Positions 27,255 through 42,155 of a stretch of DNA of 64,000 nucleotides are shown piece after piece. Position 1 is the first letter of the stretch. Each line of letters starts with the position of its first letter. The stretch is from Lobosporangium transversale (Eukaryota; Mortierellomycota; Mortierellomycetes; Mortierellales; Mortierellaceae): NCBI RefSeq assembly GCF_002105155.1, contig NW_019028990.1, positions 737,501 to 801,500 on the forward strand, written 5' to 3'. Made by a program: the position numbers and the translations under genes. Below the pieces are notes generated by a model, which saw nothing but the letters and a program-made list of their open reading frames with translations, was not told the origin of the DNA and did not search any database.

Positions 27255-27954
27255 CAATTTGTTTGTTGAGAAGAATCTAATTATCATGTAATCTAATCGA
27301 TGAATGAATCGGTGGCTGTATATTTTGATCTATATGTGGATAGATACCAACATTTTATCATTGGGTTTGGCTCAAACGGTCTTTGAGTGCTGCATGTATA
27401 CGTTTGTGCTTCTGTACACTCCTGCGCTCGAGAAATCAATCAATAGCTCGTCAGGTTCAGATACTCCTTTCCCACTGGGCTACCTCTTTTCAGCCATGAT
27501 GTTCTGTAGCATGTTGGGCTCATTGGGCTTCAAGTTCCTAACTCTTAAGGGCACCTCCACTGAGAATTTGTTGGCGACAGCATTGTTTGTGTCAGGAGTA
27601 TCATTCTGCTCTATTGTGCTCAACACCAGTGATGCTGCATTGACGATATTATCGTTTTTGCTGTTTGAATTCACAACAGGAATGTACTTCCCATCGATTG
27701 GCACCTTGAGGGCTCAGGCGATCCCGGAACAGAACAGGACAGGAGTGATGGCGTTCTTGCGTGTGCCGATGAACTTTGCAGTGTGTGCAATCTTGTTGCA
27801 TGTGGATGCGATGCCCATGACCCAGATCTTCCAGATCTGTGCACTGTTGTGCTTTGTGGGAGGCTTGACCATCTTGTGGCGTGCATTGGATCCGGAGCGC
27901 CAGAATCGTCAGACTTATGTTGCAGCAAAGGCAGAAGAAAATCACGAGTTGTGA
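26172..27954 (+). CDS. MFS transporter, MFSD5 / molybdate-anion transporter family
   Basis: Multi-pass major facilitator related to eukaryotic MFSD5-type molybdate-anion transporters. Five exons, 26172-26241, 26361-26505, 26684-26856, 26955-27221 and 27344-27954, give 421 residues with about 12 hydrophobic segments. Family signatures are SDWLQGPYLYALYQKYGF at the end of helix 1, the loop 2-3 motif DVWGRKRMALLFC, YCVFEAWYISQHQRKGF and FECCMYTFVLLYTPAL, and a C-terminal half with LRAQAIPEQNRTGVMAFLRVP. Substrate is inferred from the family only, and animal members may have other roles. Intron 2 contains an AT dinucleotide repeat, introns 3 and 4 long T runs. Confidence 0.93.
26626..26647. repeat. 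(AT)n microsatellite in MFSD5-like intron 2
   Basis: About 11 AT units, uninterrupted, inside the intron 26506-26683. Confidence 0.8.
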
Positions 27955-28173
27955 AAATAAAAATAAAAAAGAAAATAAATATTTATCATGTTAATAAATA
28001 AATATATATATATATATATATAATATAATTATCTAATATTTATATATACACTTGTGTGGATTGCAAAGTTCAAGTTGGTTACACCGTTTAATGCTGTCAT
28101 TTAAAAAAAGGACTAGGGATGTCCAAAAATAGTCGTCAATAAACATCGTATCGTCGACTCTAATACTCTAAAT

Positions 28174-28225
<52 letters not shown>

Positions 28226-28278
28226 CGTTCTATCTTCTTCACTTCTTTATTCTCTTCTTTTCTTGTCCTATTTATTCT

Positions 28279-28311
<33 letters not shown>

Positions 28312-28373
28312 GATTGTTACATTAAACTCATTGCATTTCGCATCGTCTCGTTTCATTCTTACTCGATTCAATC
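27955..28373. other. Intergenic spacer with TA repeat and very long T tracts
   Basis: Contains a (TA)n microsatellite at about 28002-28022 and two T runs, about 50 nt (28174-28225) and about 30 nt (28280-28310), directly upstream of the kinase start. No gene. Confidence 0.7.
28174..28225 (+). repeat. Poly(T) tract of about 50 nt
   Basis: The longest homopolymer in the window, 150-200 nt before the CaMK ATG. A second run at 28280-28310 follows after a CT-rich spacer. Confidence 0.85.
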
Positions 28374-30466
<2,093 letters not shown>

Positions 30467-30736
30467 AAAAAAGAAAAGAAAAAAATACTCCAAAAACAAA
30501 TAAACATTTTTCTGCATTTGACATGTAAAAATGGAAGCATGTTTTTTTTTTTTTCTTTTTTCTTTTTTATGCGTATTATAGATGCTATGCTAATATACCA
30601 GTCTTTGATAATATAAATGTGACATTAATTAATAAGTTATAGATTATTTTGTGTGTGTAAAATGTGTATGTGAATGGGTGAATGGACTTTGATAAATAAA
30701 TTAATAAATAAATAAATAGATAAACAAATAAAAACT

Positions 30737-33700
30737 CTAAGCTTGATCGTTTCCGCTTGTAGGCATTCCTGGGACATGATTGAAGGTTGGAGTTGCGGGT
30801 GTGGAGGGGATCCCAGTCATGGGTCTTGTTCTGTACAGGTTGGGAGGGATGGTTCAAAAAATTATGGGTAATTGTCAGTTTTTTTTTTTTTTTTTGTCTA
30901 TATCAGCCCGGACTTTGCGAAATGACGCGCGATCTTGTCTTCCTCCGTTTCCCTTTTAGTTAAAGGAATGAATGAGACAAAAAAAAAGGATAAGGTCGAA
31001 AGTTGCGCGTTAGCATCTTACGAACGCTTTTTTTCTTTTTCTTTTTCTTTTTCTTTTTCCTGTTCTTTTCTTTTTCTTAAGCAAAGATACAGAGTTGAAT
31101 AACTTCTAGAACATTCAAGGAAAGCCAATTTCTCTGCACAATACAACGTTCAACTTATTCTCTCCTTCTCTCTCTCTTTCTCTTTTTCCCTTCCTTCCAG
31201 TGCTGTTGTATGGGATTAGTTTTTTTTTTTTTTTTTTTTTTTTTTTTGGAATGAATTTGCTCACCTAGGTTCCAAGGCCAAGCTCAAATCAAAGAGCTCT
31301 GCAACTGTCTTTGTATTGTCCATGCCTCGTCGGATGAACGTCTGGATTTCCGGAACGGCAGTTAGACAATAAGGAACTGACTGGTACTGTTGAATCTCAC
31401 GGATCACTTCAGCAGTACTGACACGCTTATAGAAATTAATGTGGTTATCGGTCTTCCTCAGGAAATCCGCATTTCCATCCTCGATCATCACCAGATCAGT
31501 CAAGTACACTCCCACAAACGGTACACACGGTGGATTGACCGAATGCAACTCGGCTCGATAGTCTGCCCAATTCTTGGCCGAGCTCGTGACGTTCTGAAGC
31601 ATCGTCAACGTATTGACCGTCTTGGCAGGAACTAACTCCCAAGTTCGTTTCAATCGATGGATTGGAGAATGTAACAATGCTGCTGTGGTATTGGACAGCA
31701 TACTAAAATTGTTCAGCTGGCGTAATCTCTATTAAAAAGTATGAACAAAAAAAAAAAAAAAAAAAAAAAAAGTTTTAGCATCACATCGTATCATTTTGTT
31801 CAGGATCGAAAACATTAAAGCAGCATATATATATGTATGTGTGGCGAGTGGCGTGTGTTGTGTACCTCTGCAAGTGACACCATATGCTTAATGACGGCGG
31901 CACGCTTCTTGGGTTCCTTTTCACTCAACACAATTTCATTGATCCAGTTGGCATAGAGATTACTGATCTCGATCATCTTCTTAATATTCACTGCCTTAGC
32001 TGCCACCTCTGGATCTTCACTTGTCCAAGCCTTGGCCAAACACTCAATAGGCTTAATCTTGGTGTAATAGCCTGCTTCCATAATGGTCAATTGCCTTGCC
32101 AACTCTAACGGATCCAGGTCCATAAACTTGATTCGCTTCAGGTTGCGTGGTGTGATCGGCTGAGGTGCCTGTGTTGTCAAGTTCAAGACCATTTTGCGAA
32201 GCGATCCATCCGAAGTCTCTCTCTTCTCCACCAGCCTTGTCAGCTGTGTCGCCGGGATCTTCATCGTGTCTCGCATCAGATTCGACTCTGAGAACTCTTT
32301 GATCTTTGGCAAAATCGCCCGGTCTTCGGCCTCGTCCTCGATATAATAGTTTTCGAGCCATGACTTTATGATATTAAAGACTCGAAGTCTAATGGGCGTC
32401 AACTTCTTCTCCGTCCAAATCTCTAGTTCTGATTCATCCAATCCCATCGGTGGTGTGATCACAAATCGACGGAACAAGAGCGAGAACAATTGCTCAGTAG
32501 TCGCGAAAGATCGGTATGTGAGCAAAAAAGTCTGCACAAAGTTGAGATCGTGGCCATCATGGAGTGTAAGTCGCTCTACGAGCGCTGGCAACGTTCCACC
32601 TCGAACATGTCCCTCCATATTAAAAGAAATATCCGCTGGAGAATAATCGTGTCCGAGATACCATGGCTGTTCTGGTTGCTTCGGCTTTGGCTGAGGCGCA
32701 TCATCACCCAACATCTTCTTTAGCTTCTCACCACGAGCATCCTGTTTTTGAGACTGTGAACTAGTGCTGACGGGTGCGCTCGGCACCAGCGGTGGTGACA
32801 ATGGACGGTCACTGGGGAGATGAGTAGGGAAAGGATAGCCATTGGGCTGTGAGCGCCCCGTATATTCAGTGCCTGGCGTTGTTGGGGCAGAAATATTGGA
32901 GACAGATGAGGTACTGGAGAAGGATGAGACCTGAGAGTTGGAGCGGTATCTTGAGCTTTTGGCAGTATCGCCATCCATATCTGAATCATGTTCTTGAAAG
33001 TACATATCAATCCCTGTCTGCCGAAGGTGTGCTGCAAATGAGGCTGACTGAGTAATGAGAGTTGCACTCGAATCAACCTTGGTTATTTGAGGGCGTGTTT
33101 GTGGCTGATGTTGCTGTTGCTGCTGCTGCTGCTGCTGTTTCTCATTATGCTCCCTATCTAATGCTAAAGCGCGAGCACATGTTGCGAGTTCTAGTGTAGA
33201 TTTTTCTGTTGTCGCTGTGGCATCCAATGCCATTTCAAGTACGGAGGTTTGAACCATTGGGTCTGTGGCCAGCTGAATGGCCATGACTAGCGCAGCAATG
33301 TGATTGTATAGGATCTGTTTTGCGTTGCGAACGTCGATAAAAACATGGTCCTGAATCTCTGGATGCTCATTCAGTGTTTGGGTATAAAATTCGCCTATAA
33401 GGTTCAGCATCGAGCCAAGTTGAGAGATGGTCTGATGGCACTGATTGACGAGCTGGGCTGACTGAGCAGAGTTCAGAATAGGTGATCCTAAGGAGAGACG
33501 GGATGAAGGGGTGGGTTGTGCAGGGTTCAGCAATGTCTCTATTGCCCTCTTAATTTGTGAACTGAGGACACTCAATGATTTGCATGATGCTTTAGTACAA
33601 AAATCCAAATGATTCAAAAGTCCTGTTGCTGGGCTGTTGTTGAAGGTCCTATCGCTAGCTTCACTCGAGACACGCGAGGCATTAGAGACTGCACGGCTCA

Positions 33701-35575
33701 ACCTTCGTGCAGGCTTTGATTGGAATGGACTCCCAGGATCGGAGATTAATTTTGGATCTACCTGATGGACAGTGACGCCCACGCTTCGAGCAATGAAGAT
33801 GAACTGATGCACTGCCTGGGCTACGTCGTTCGCATCAGCTAACATTTTTGTGATTGCACCTTCAGCTGGCCAAAAGGAGGAGGCCATCTTTGCGGACAAG
33901 ACCAACTTTGACAGCGCCGCCATGATCTGACGGTGATGCAGTTTCAAACCACGATGCATGCGTATGGGGGCTGAATCTTTATCAACCATTCCAGATGCAA
34001 AGAGCATCACCCGAATGGCCTCGACCACTTGAGAAGCCTGACTTTGGTAATAAGCTTTGTATCCATTTTCGGCCGAATGTATTAAATTCTGCAATGCCCC
34101 CGTCGTATGGTCTGAAAAAGATTCCCAAGTGGGCTCTGGATCAAACGGATTTGAGACAGTGGGAAGAGGAGGCAAGGACAGTGATGATTCATCCTCACGA
34201 GCTGGAGTAGTCCATCCCGAGGGTTTTACAAGCCCTGAAAGAGCTGTCTCTGCTTCATGTGAAATAGGCGACCCTGCTCTTGTCTATTGTAATATAGTTT
34301 AATCATTATAAAAATAAAAAATTAAAAAATTAAAGGGAGGAACAAAATATGAAGAGGCGGGTTGAATTTTTTTTTTTTTTTTCCTTCTTTTTACTCTCCC
34401 TGGAAATGAAAAGAGTGTAATCTGTACAAGCACAAGTATACACGGAGAAGAAAAGGGGCGGGGAACAATCCAAGACAACCTCTCAAGAAATGATGCCCGA
34501 CGGGATACAAATTCATCAAAAACAGCGCATTGGATAGTCAAAGATGGATGGAGTTGATGGAATTGAAGCCCGCTCTTCAGTTCTGCAACAGCAATTTGTC
34601 GTTGGGCCAAACAAAAAAAGAAAAACGCAGGGCTCAGAATCAGAGTGATACAGGTTCATCAATGATATGACGGGAACTACACCATGACATGCATGGCATG
34701 TCAATAATAACAAAAAAAAATAAAAAAATAGACAAATAATTCATGCAGAGGTAAAACAACGTTTGATGAGGCATGCAGAGATTAAAAAAAAAAAAAAAAA
34801 AAAAAATATCGCCTATGGTCGAATGATATTCTTACTGTATCCATTTTTGCCAACCCTTCTTCCATCTTTTAATGATGCATGCGTCACAGAGTTGAGTTTG
34901 CTCCAGCTGAGTGTAATGCTGTGTGTGAAAAATGAATGCTGCATGACACATGGCAACCACGCGTGTTTTTTTGGAATGCAAAGCAATAGCCTTTTTTTTT
35001 TTTTTTTTTTTAATGTGCATCTGGAACATAAGATCCCATGTAGCCGAACACCGGTACTTGTGCTTTTGTATTAACGGATACCGTTTTTGGATGTGTTCTG
35101 TTTCTCTCTCATTCATTTCTCTTCACACGCAGATGAGACGCTTTCCGACCATCCTTTCATTCTTCAGTTGGACCTTGTTCGGTCTTTGGTCCTTAAACAC
35201 GATGTATTCCATCACTCACACAGGCTCAGCCTTTTCATCTTCTACTTCAATATCATCAATCCATCCTATTCATTCATTACTATTTTTTTTTTTCCCTTTT
35301 CTCAGAGTATTAAAGAAAAATATTTGTTCTCTCTTTTTTTTTGAGAGCACTGTGGAAGCAGCAAGACGACAACAATATCAGTGAAACAAACAGAGGAAGG
35401 GCTCAAAACAAACGATCTTCAGTCTCTGACATGGGTCCCGCACCCAGCTCAAGTCCGATTTCTGACTTTCCGGTATTTGTTGTTTTGTGGCTCTCTCTCT
35501 CCCTTTTTCGCACTGCCGCTGTCATTAATATTTTCTCCCACCCCTCACTTATTTAGTTTATGACAACACAAATCA

Positions 35576-35606
<31 letters not shown>

Positions 35607-36806
35607 GCCACAATTTGTTGTTTCTTACTGGAATTGCAGATGCCTGCCAGGAACTTCGTCGTGTTGATCCACCCTGACTTGATGCATCGTTTTGATCATA
35701 GCGTGGGCCAGCAAACGTCCGAGAATTGATAGTGATATTGTTGTGGTTATGCTGCAACGGTTCTTCTTCGATCTCTGAATTAATTATGGGTGTATTTGTA
35801 TGTGTGGCAGCGGATAGTGTTCGATTGACAGTGATGACATCTTGTTGAATACCGTTGTAAATACGTTGTTTGTCGGATCAAAAAATAAAAAAACATTAAA
35901 AAATTATCGCATGGTCAAATGTTTGTTTTCTCTCTGGCTCACTTGTATCCTGATAGTATATGCCGTAATACAGGTTATAAACTTACCTTCGTTATTCTCA
36001 ATTTGTTCATTCATACTGGGATCAATGGCATCATCATCAACGGCATCTTTATGTCGCTCTGATGTTGAAGGGATCATCCATGATGATTCGCCAGTACGTG
36101 TGTTAAAGTAAAAGACTTGGCCATCTGCCGTCGTCTGAGGAAGCCAAAGGTCATCATCACTTGCCTAAAAGAGGTCAAACCATAACCATAGTCAGCAAAA
36201 CATCTGGCAATCACCGTAGCTCTTAAACAAGTATCTCAGACAACCCACACACACATTTCCAACATATCCCAACCTGCTTCCAAGCTTTCTCCGACTTTAT
36301 ATCAACCCAATTCAAAATGACAAAAAAAAAAAAAAAAAACATACCGCCTCATCCTCACTGGCACCTTCGGAAAGAGAATCAAAATTATCATGGTCAAGAA
36401 TCTCAACATAGTTGGAAGGGAACCAGCCACGCTCATCACGGCAGTAACCATACCACCAGCCCGACTCTAGTTGAGTAAGAACCTGAATCAGCTCTCCCTT
36501 TTCGAACGAAAGCGAGGTATTGTCCTCGGAATGGAAAGGGTATAATGCGCGGACAACGAGATAACCATCATCCTCTTGATCATCTCTAAATTCATTATCA
36601 TGGTTATTTTCGTTGTTATTGGTATTATGATTGCTGCTATTGTGGTTGTGGTTGTGGTTATCATTAACGGTAGTATAGTGTATAGTCTGGTGATCTTCCT
36701 GTGGTTGCTGTTGCTGTTGCTGCTGCTGCTGCTGCTGCTGTTGTTGTTGTTGTTGTTGCAGGTGCTCGTCGTGCGCCTGCCATTGATGCGGTGCCAAGTG
36801 ACCCAT
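30737..36806 (-). CDS. Cdc25-type Ras guanine-nucleotide exchange factor with SH3 and WW domains
   Basis: Activator of Ras GTPase signalling at the membrane. Supported exons are 36806-36345, 36164-35987, 35840-35629, 34283-31866, 31728-31265 and 30830-30737, in phase, 1275 residues. Order: polyQ/Asn/His stretch, SH3 domain (VVRALYPFHSEDNTSLSF, GWWYGYCRDERGWFPSNYVE), WW domain (LWLPQTTADGQVFYFN, TGESSWMIP), Ser-rich linker, a helical region of about 300 residues, RasGEF-N (GGTLPALVERLTLHD, FLLTYRSFATTEQLF), then the catalytic CDC25 domain (MDLDPLELARQLTIME, ANWINEIVL, VPFVGVYLTDLVMIEDGN). SH3 plus RasGEF is typical of fungal Cdc25/Ste6; the WW is an addition. An intron of about 1.3 kb (35628-34284) separates exons 3 and 4 and may hide an exon. 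The first ATG follows a possible acceptor, so a 5' non-coding exon is possible. Confidence 0.9.
31028..31060. repeat. (TTTTTC)n simple repeat in the last RasGEF intron
   Basis: About five hexanucleotide units in the roughly 430-nt intron between the last two RasGEF exons. Confidence 0.7.
34284..35628 (-). other. Exceptionally long RasGEF intron or unresolved exon region
   Basis: Flanking exons are both phase 0 (ASAIP then TRAGSP), so direct splicing works. One open stretch at about 34500-34588 (minus) reads LKSGLQFHQLHPSL but does not match the phase of the next exon. Long A and T runs are frequent. No domain is recognised. Confidence 0.45.
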
Positions 36807-37720
36807 CTGAATTGGATTAGGGAAGAACTGGGGGTGAGTTCAAGATGAGGTAAAGGGGGGAAAAGGGCGATAGAGTAAGGTATGAGATGAGGAAGAAATG
36901 AGAGGTGAAGAGAGAGATAAAAAGGTCCGACGAAGAGAAGAGTGCTGTGTAGGAGATGTGTTGAGAACACTCTTTTTGATCCTGATTGGATTCGTTCTAG
37001 CGGCACAGTTCAATTCAATAGAGGCGAAAGGGTAAAGAGAAGAAAGTTGGTAGTGAGAGTGAGTGGTCTGTGTCGGGAATGCTTCTTGTTCAGTGTGTCA
37101 GAATAATAAGACGTTGATGATGATTGAATGTGATTGAATAAATGCAATACTAATATATGGATATATATAATATAGATGATCCCCTTTCAATTAACATGCA
37201 AAAAGAAATAACTAAAAAAAGATAAAAAAAGAAATAAATAAGTAAATATAATAATAATAGTAATAATAATAATAGTAAAAAAAAAAAAAAAAAAAAGAGG
37301 ATGAGGGGATGGAATGAGGATGAGAATGGAGGGGATGGAATGAAGAAAAAAAAAAGAAAAAGAGAAAGAGGGTCAAGAATAAAAAGTTGGCAACCAGAAA
37401 GAAAGCGCAATGCAAGCTCTGCATAATCGCTGGTTGCATGGTTAGGATGCTTGCCCAAACATAAATTTGCATTAGTTTAAACTGTGTTTCGTGCCTTTGT
37501 CCTATCAAAGATACGGACACACATTTACTCTTAAACACTATTTTTTGCTTTACACTTTCTCCGCCATAAATATAGTCCGTTACAGATATATTTATATTAT
37601 TTTTATATATATACACGTGTATTGGAGTATTTGGACAATGACCTAGCCAATGTGCTCTCCATCCATCAGGTAGTCGATGTCCATCATGATGGAATTTTCT
37701 CTTCCTTTGAACGTTTGAAC

Positions 37721-37766
<46 letters not shown>

Positions 37767-38970
37767 AAATTATCATTTCAACCACATCTCTTTTTCTATG
37801 TCAATCCTTGCAGCCCTTTGTCCTTCCCTTCTTTGTTATGCACACTCAGCTTATTGTGTAATTGATAAAAATAAATAAAACTAACCATTTCGCCAGTTCA
37901 ATCGATCGCGCATGCAACTCTCACTTCACTCATTTCCTATTTCCCTTTCTATCTTTTTTTTTTTTTTTTTTTTTTTTTTTGTAACTAAAAAAACAATGAC
38001 AGCCAACTCATTCAGTTCATCCAAAATAGTCTATCCCGTCGTCAGCTGTTCAAACTATCTTTGCTATCCAACCAAAAGAAAAAAAAACACACTTTTTAAG
38101 AAAAAGAGATGCATATCTCCTCTCTACATCATTCAAAAACCATTATGGTTTTGATTACTATAAAAAAATATAGTTTGTGGTCAAAAATACTAATGCGGAT
38201 AAAATATATAAACAGGTGCGCACTAAGCATAGCACAGCGAATATTGCATAGCATTTGTAACATGGCACAAGGTTTGTATAAAAAAAAACTATGAATCAAA
38301 GTTGTCGTGAACATCGCTGTACAAAACACCAAAACCCACTTTTTTATGGTCCATCTTTTGCATCCAAACATTACATGTTCATGCTGGCCCAAAGCACCAA
38401 AAAAAAAAAAAAAAAAAAAAAAAACCTCGCTTCTATGGTATATAATGTAATTGATGCAAATCCATCTTGCTATCCTACAAAGTTTATTTCATGGTCTGAT
38501 GTCTCCACATTATTATGCGCTCACAAGTTGATTTAAAGTAGGTGGCAAGCAAGGCACTCGACGCGCAATTGCGATCTAGGAACTATTATCATATTGATGA
38601 AATGAGGGCGAATACATTACAGATCATGGATGCATAATGAAAATCATTCAAACCCATACAGATGGAAACATTTCTAAGCACATCTCAGTTGCATTCTTTT
38701 TTATAATCTTTCCATACTTTACCTCAATCTTTCTCTCTTCTCTGTTTCTGTTTCTGTTTCGGGTTTAGTTTCTGTTTCTGTTTCTATTCTCGTGAAGTTA
38801 CTTTCTCCTCTTCCTCTTGCTCTTTGACTTTCTCGATCTTGATGATCATAGTTATGTATGTTTGTGCTGCAATACGTATGCATTTTTTTTTTTTTTTTTT
38901 TTTTTTTTTGTGCCTTGTCTTGTCTAGTGAACAGATCAAACAGACAAAACAACGGCTCCAGGGTTCCAGG

Positions 38971-39005
<35 letters not shown>

Positions 39006-39139
39006 TTTCGACACACCTAATAACATCCTCAGCCCTATAGTCCAATCTAATTCCTTCTCCAAATAATTCCTCGAAATAACTCTTAGCATAACCGAAATAT
39101 CCCTTCATGCATTCAATCCAACCCCCTGCCGAAATTGTC
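36807..39139. other. Intergenic region between divergent RasGEF and F-box genes
   Basis: About 2.3 kb. Contains T runs (37722-37759 region, 37952-37980, 38883-38909), A runs (37278-37298, 38399-38424, 38973-39003), a TTTCTG repeat near 38740-38785 and many short shadow frames. No supported gene. Confidence 0.6.
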
Positions 39140-40903
39140 ATGCAGCAACGACAACAGCGAAGGCCTCAAACCACTTGCTCAATCGTCCGTTATTTGGCTT
39201 CATTTGCTGAACGGAAGCAGTCGCTATCCACACAGATGCCTGCACGGCTGTTTCCCGTCCACTCAAGTATCTCACCAGATGAAAACGAGGACAAGGGCGA
39301 AGGTTCTTTATACATCATTACACCCACTCGAAATGTGTCCACTCCAAAGCAGCAACGACACCAATCAGCCTTACCTGAGGCTCTATCGCCAGATATTCTC
39401 GACTGTAGTGATTCTTTGCCACATTCCTCCATTCTAACTATTGCAGTACCGCTCTCGAGATCCCATCAAAGCTCATCCTCTTCTCTTTGTATGCCTACAT
39501 TCTCGCTATTGGATGGCCTAGAATCAAAAGAGAACCAACAACAGGATTGGCTCCAACAGATACCTCATTCACTTGGTACTCCTTTTTCTTCTTCTTCATC
39601 TTCTTCACGTCCACTGAACGCCAAAAAATCAGTTCGAACACTCGTTAATAGAGTCATGTGGTTTAGACGAGGCAACCAATCTGGTACCGCAGTCACGACA
39701 AATGAACTTTGTCATTTTCAAGACACAGCCTCTTTTACTTCTGCTCCTGCTTCTATTCCTACTATTTCTACTGCTTACGTTGCTGCTTATGCTGCTTCTA
39801 CCGCTTCTACCGCTTCTACCGCTTCTACTATTGATTTCATTCGCGGTACCTGTAACCGAGCGCATGGACATAGCCCGGCTATTAAAACTAGTATAGCGTC
39901 GCGTGTTGTGAGCGAGATCCTGTCCATGATTTTTCGACATCTCATGGATCGCAAGAGCATTTTAAATTGTAGCCTTGTGTCAACCCATTGGCACGGCCCT
40001 GCACGGATAGAGTTAGCGCGTATCATCCAAGACATGCCCTTTAACGGCCAAGGTCTTGTCCATGCTATTCGGTACAGTAAAACAAGAGAAAAAAAAAAAA
40101 AAAAAAAAAAACTATTGGTTTCTTATTAATTTATTTCAAAAAGATTGAGTGGTCCAATGGTCAGTGCAAATGGGCGCTTTTTTTTTTCTTCTTCTTCTTT
40201 TTGGTGGAATAATAGTAGTCTGTGCCCCGTCCCTGTGCACGATTGTACGATCGCGACATGCATAAATTCTCGTAATTTCCGTCAATGTGATAAAAAAAAA
40301 AAGAAAACCACAGTATCCTAAAAAGACAAAAAAAAAAATAAGATGCGCCATAGACGCGTTGATCTTGTAAACACGGTAAACTTTAGAGAGTCTATCCTGA
40401 TAAATAGAATGGAACTATTAGAGAGAGAGAAAGAGAGAGTACACAAATAGGCTTTTCCTCTCAATGCCACTCGCTCGTTTTTCACCACAGCCTCATTGTC
40501 GACCACATTCGAACACTATAATACTTGTTATACAATCCTCATTTTATGTTACTCTATTTTGCTTTACTTTATTTCATATACTTCATTTACCATGGTTGTT
40601 ATCTGTATTTAGGACGCGGTTTGCACAGGAGACCTTTCCGGTCTTGTCCATGTCTCTTTTTGACAAATTAATCTGTAACCTTTCGGAATTATACTATCAT
40701 TCTAACCCAGAGACCAAGGATGTCTTTGCACCGGCATATGCGCCCGACATGCTCTACCATCTCTTCTGGACCTTTCTCTTTATTGATCAAGAGTTTCGTA
40801 ACCCTCGGTCACGTTCAAAAATCACTTGCAGCTATTTTGTACGTCTGATCCAGGATGAAGGTGGGGGCTATCCTCAGGAACTCTTTAACAAGAAAGTTCT
40901 CAA

Positions 40904-40939
<36 letters not shown>

Positions 40940-41921
40940 AAAAAGTTAATTGTGTCGTGTACTTATTTATTTATTTATTTAATTTATATTATTCTTCAAT
41001 GATTGTTACAAGAATATTTATAACGATATTCGATCTCGACCTCTGTTGCCGGCACCATACTTGATCAACGCATTGAATGGCGTTGAAGGAAGATCTGCCG
41101 CACCTAGTAACAGCAGCAACATAAGGCGAAGGCGAAGGCGAAGACAAGGTATTCATCCACGGCAATCATCCTCATTGATGAATCTAATTCCTTCTTTAAA
41201 ACTTGAAGAGTCCTTTAAAAAAGCTCGGGGGTGGTGGAGAAGTAGAGGACGCGAGGACAGAAGTTTAGCTTATGTGCAAGCAGGCGCGACTGCAGCGGAG
41301 CCGGAAATGATAACAGCAGCATTGGTCGACAATAATGATGGCGTGCAAAGTCCAAGTGCGAGAAGCTCCTCTTCCTCGCCAACGTCACTGTCGTCGCCAT
41401 CACCTCTATCCCCATCCTTGGATTTCACCAACCACGGCCACTATCAACAACGCCAGGCAAATTCCTCTATATCTTTTCCAAACTCGGTTTCTTCCACCTC
41501 TTCCCTCCAACTATCCGCCTTCTCCGCTCCACTAACTCACTCTGATTCTTCGGCATGTCCATTATCAACACCATCGTCCAATCGCAGCGATCCTGACCCA
41601 ATGGCGCTATCAAGAATACAGCCTGAACATGGTATTTACAGAATGAATAGGACACTTAAGCACAACTGTGGTGATATGCCATGCTATGGTCATAGTAGGC
41701 GCCATGGCAGTGGTAATCGACGTAATAGCCATAAGCGGCGTCCAAAGCATGGGCCTTGTCCGATCATAACTCAGGGCTTTACTTCTGTAAGTCATGGATG
41801 GCATCCTGAGGGCGATGGCCTAGACAATGTCATCAAGTTCCCGAAACCTAATAGGCCTAGTACATTAGGGAGTCAGCATCATATTCTACAATATTCCAAC
41901 CTCATGTTGGAAGTAAATTAG
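39140..41921 (+). CDS. F-box protein with partial, catalytically altered Sec7-like domain (FBXO8-like)
   Basis: Probable SCF ubiquitin-ligase adaptor. Three exons, 39140-40071, 40613-40904 and 41013-41921, close in phase to 710 residues. After about 250 Ser/Thr-rich residues comes an F-box (SRVVSEILSMIFRHLMDRKS, NCSLVSTHWHGPARIEL). The protein then runs into a segment aligning with the C-terminal half of Sec7 Arf-exchange domains: GLVHAIR, FDKLICNLSELYYHSNP, MLYHLFWTFLFIDQEFRNP, YPQELF, IYNDIRSRPL. At the place of the Sec7 catalytic LPGEAQ loop the sequence is FPVLSMS, so the glutamic finger is absent, and the N-terminal Sec7 helices are missing. The last 280 residues are disordered and basic or Ser-rich. 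The start at 39140 is preferred; ATG 39107 is also in frame. F-box fused to Sec7 is the layout of animal FBXO8. Confidence 0.78.
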
Positions 41922-42155
41922 AAGTTGCCCCCCCCTCCTTTCCTCACTTCTCCTTTAGAAGTGCCTTCCTACCTATTTCATCTACTCTAGACGATACGCG
42001 AAATGAAGTGACAGTCATCTGTCTTCTTTTTTTCTTTCTTTTATTGATTTTCATTATTCTAATTGATATTTACGTCTATTTTTACAATGGAAGATGGAAT
42101 CTTTGTTCCATAAAAAAGAAAAGAAAAGAAAGCTGAACATTAAACTCTCAGCACA

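Noticed and set aside
31028-31060. CRISPR-like or regulatory array
   Set aside because: The units are simple TTTTTC repeats without spacers, in a eukaryotic intron.
34500-34610. Extra RasGEF exon (LKSGLQFHQLHPSL)
   Set aside because: The acceptor is fine but its donor phase does not fit the next exon, and no homology is recognised.
38719-39141. 140-codon minus-strand frame antisense to the F-box start
   Set aside because: Its first 40 residues look protein-like, but the rest is a poly(Phe)/poly(Lys) readthrough of homopolymers and it overlaps the supported F-box start.
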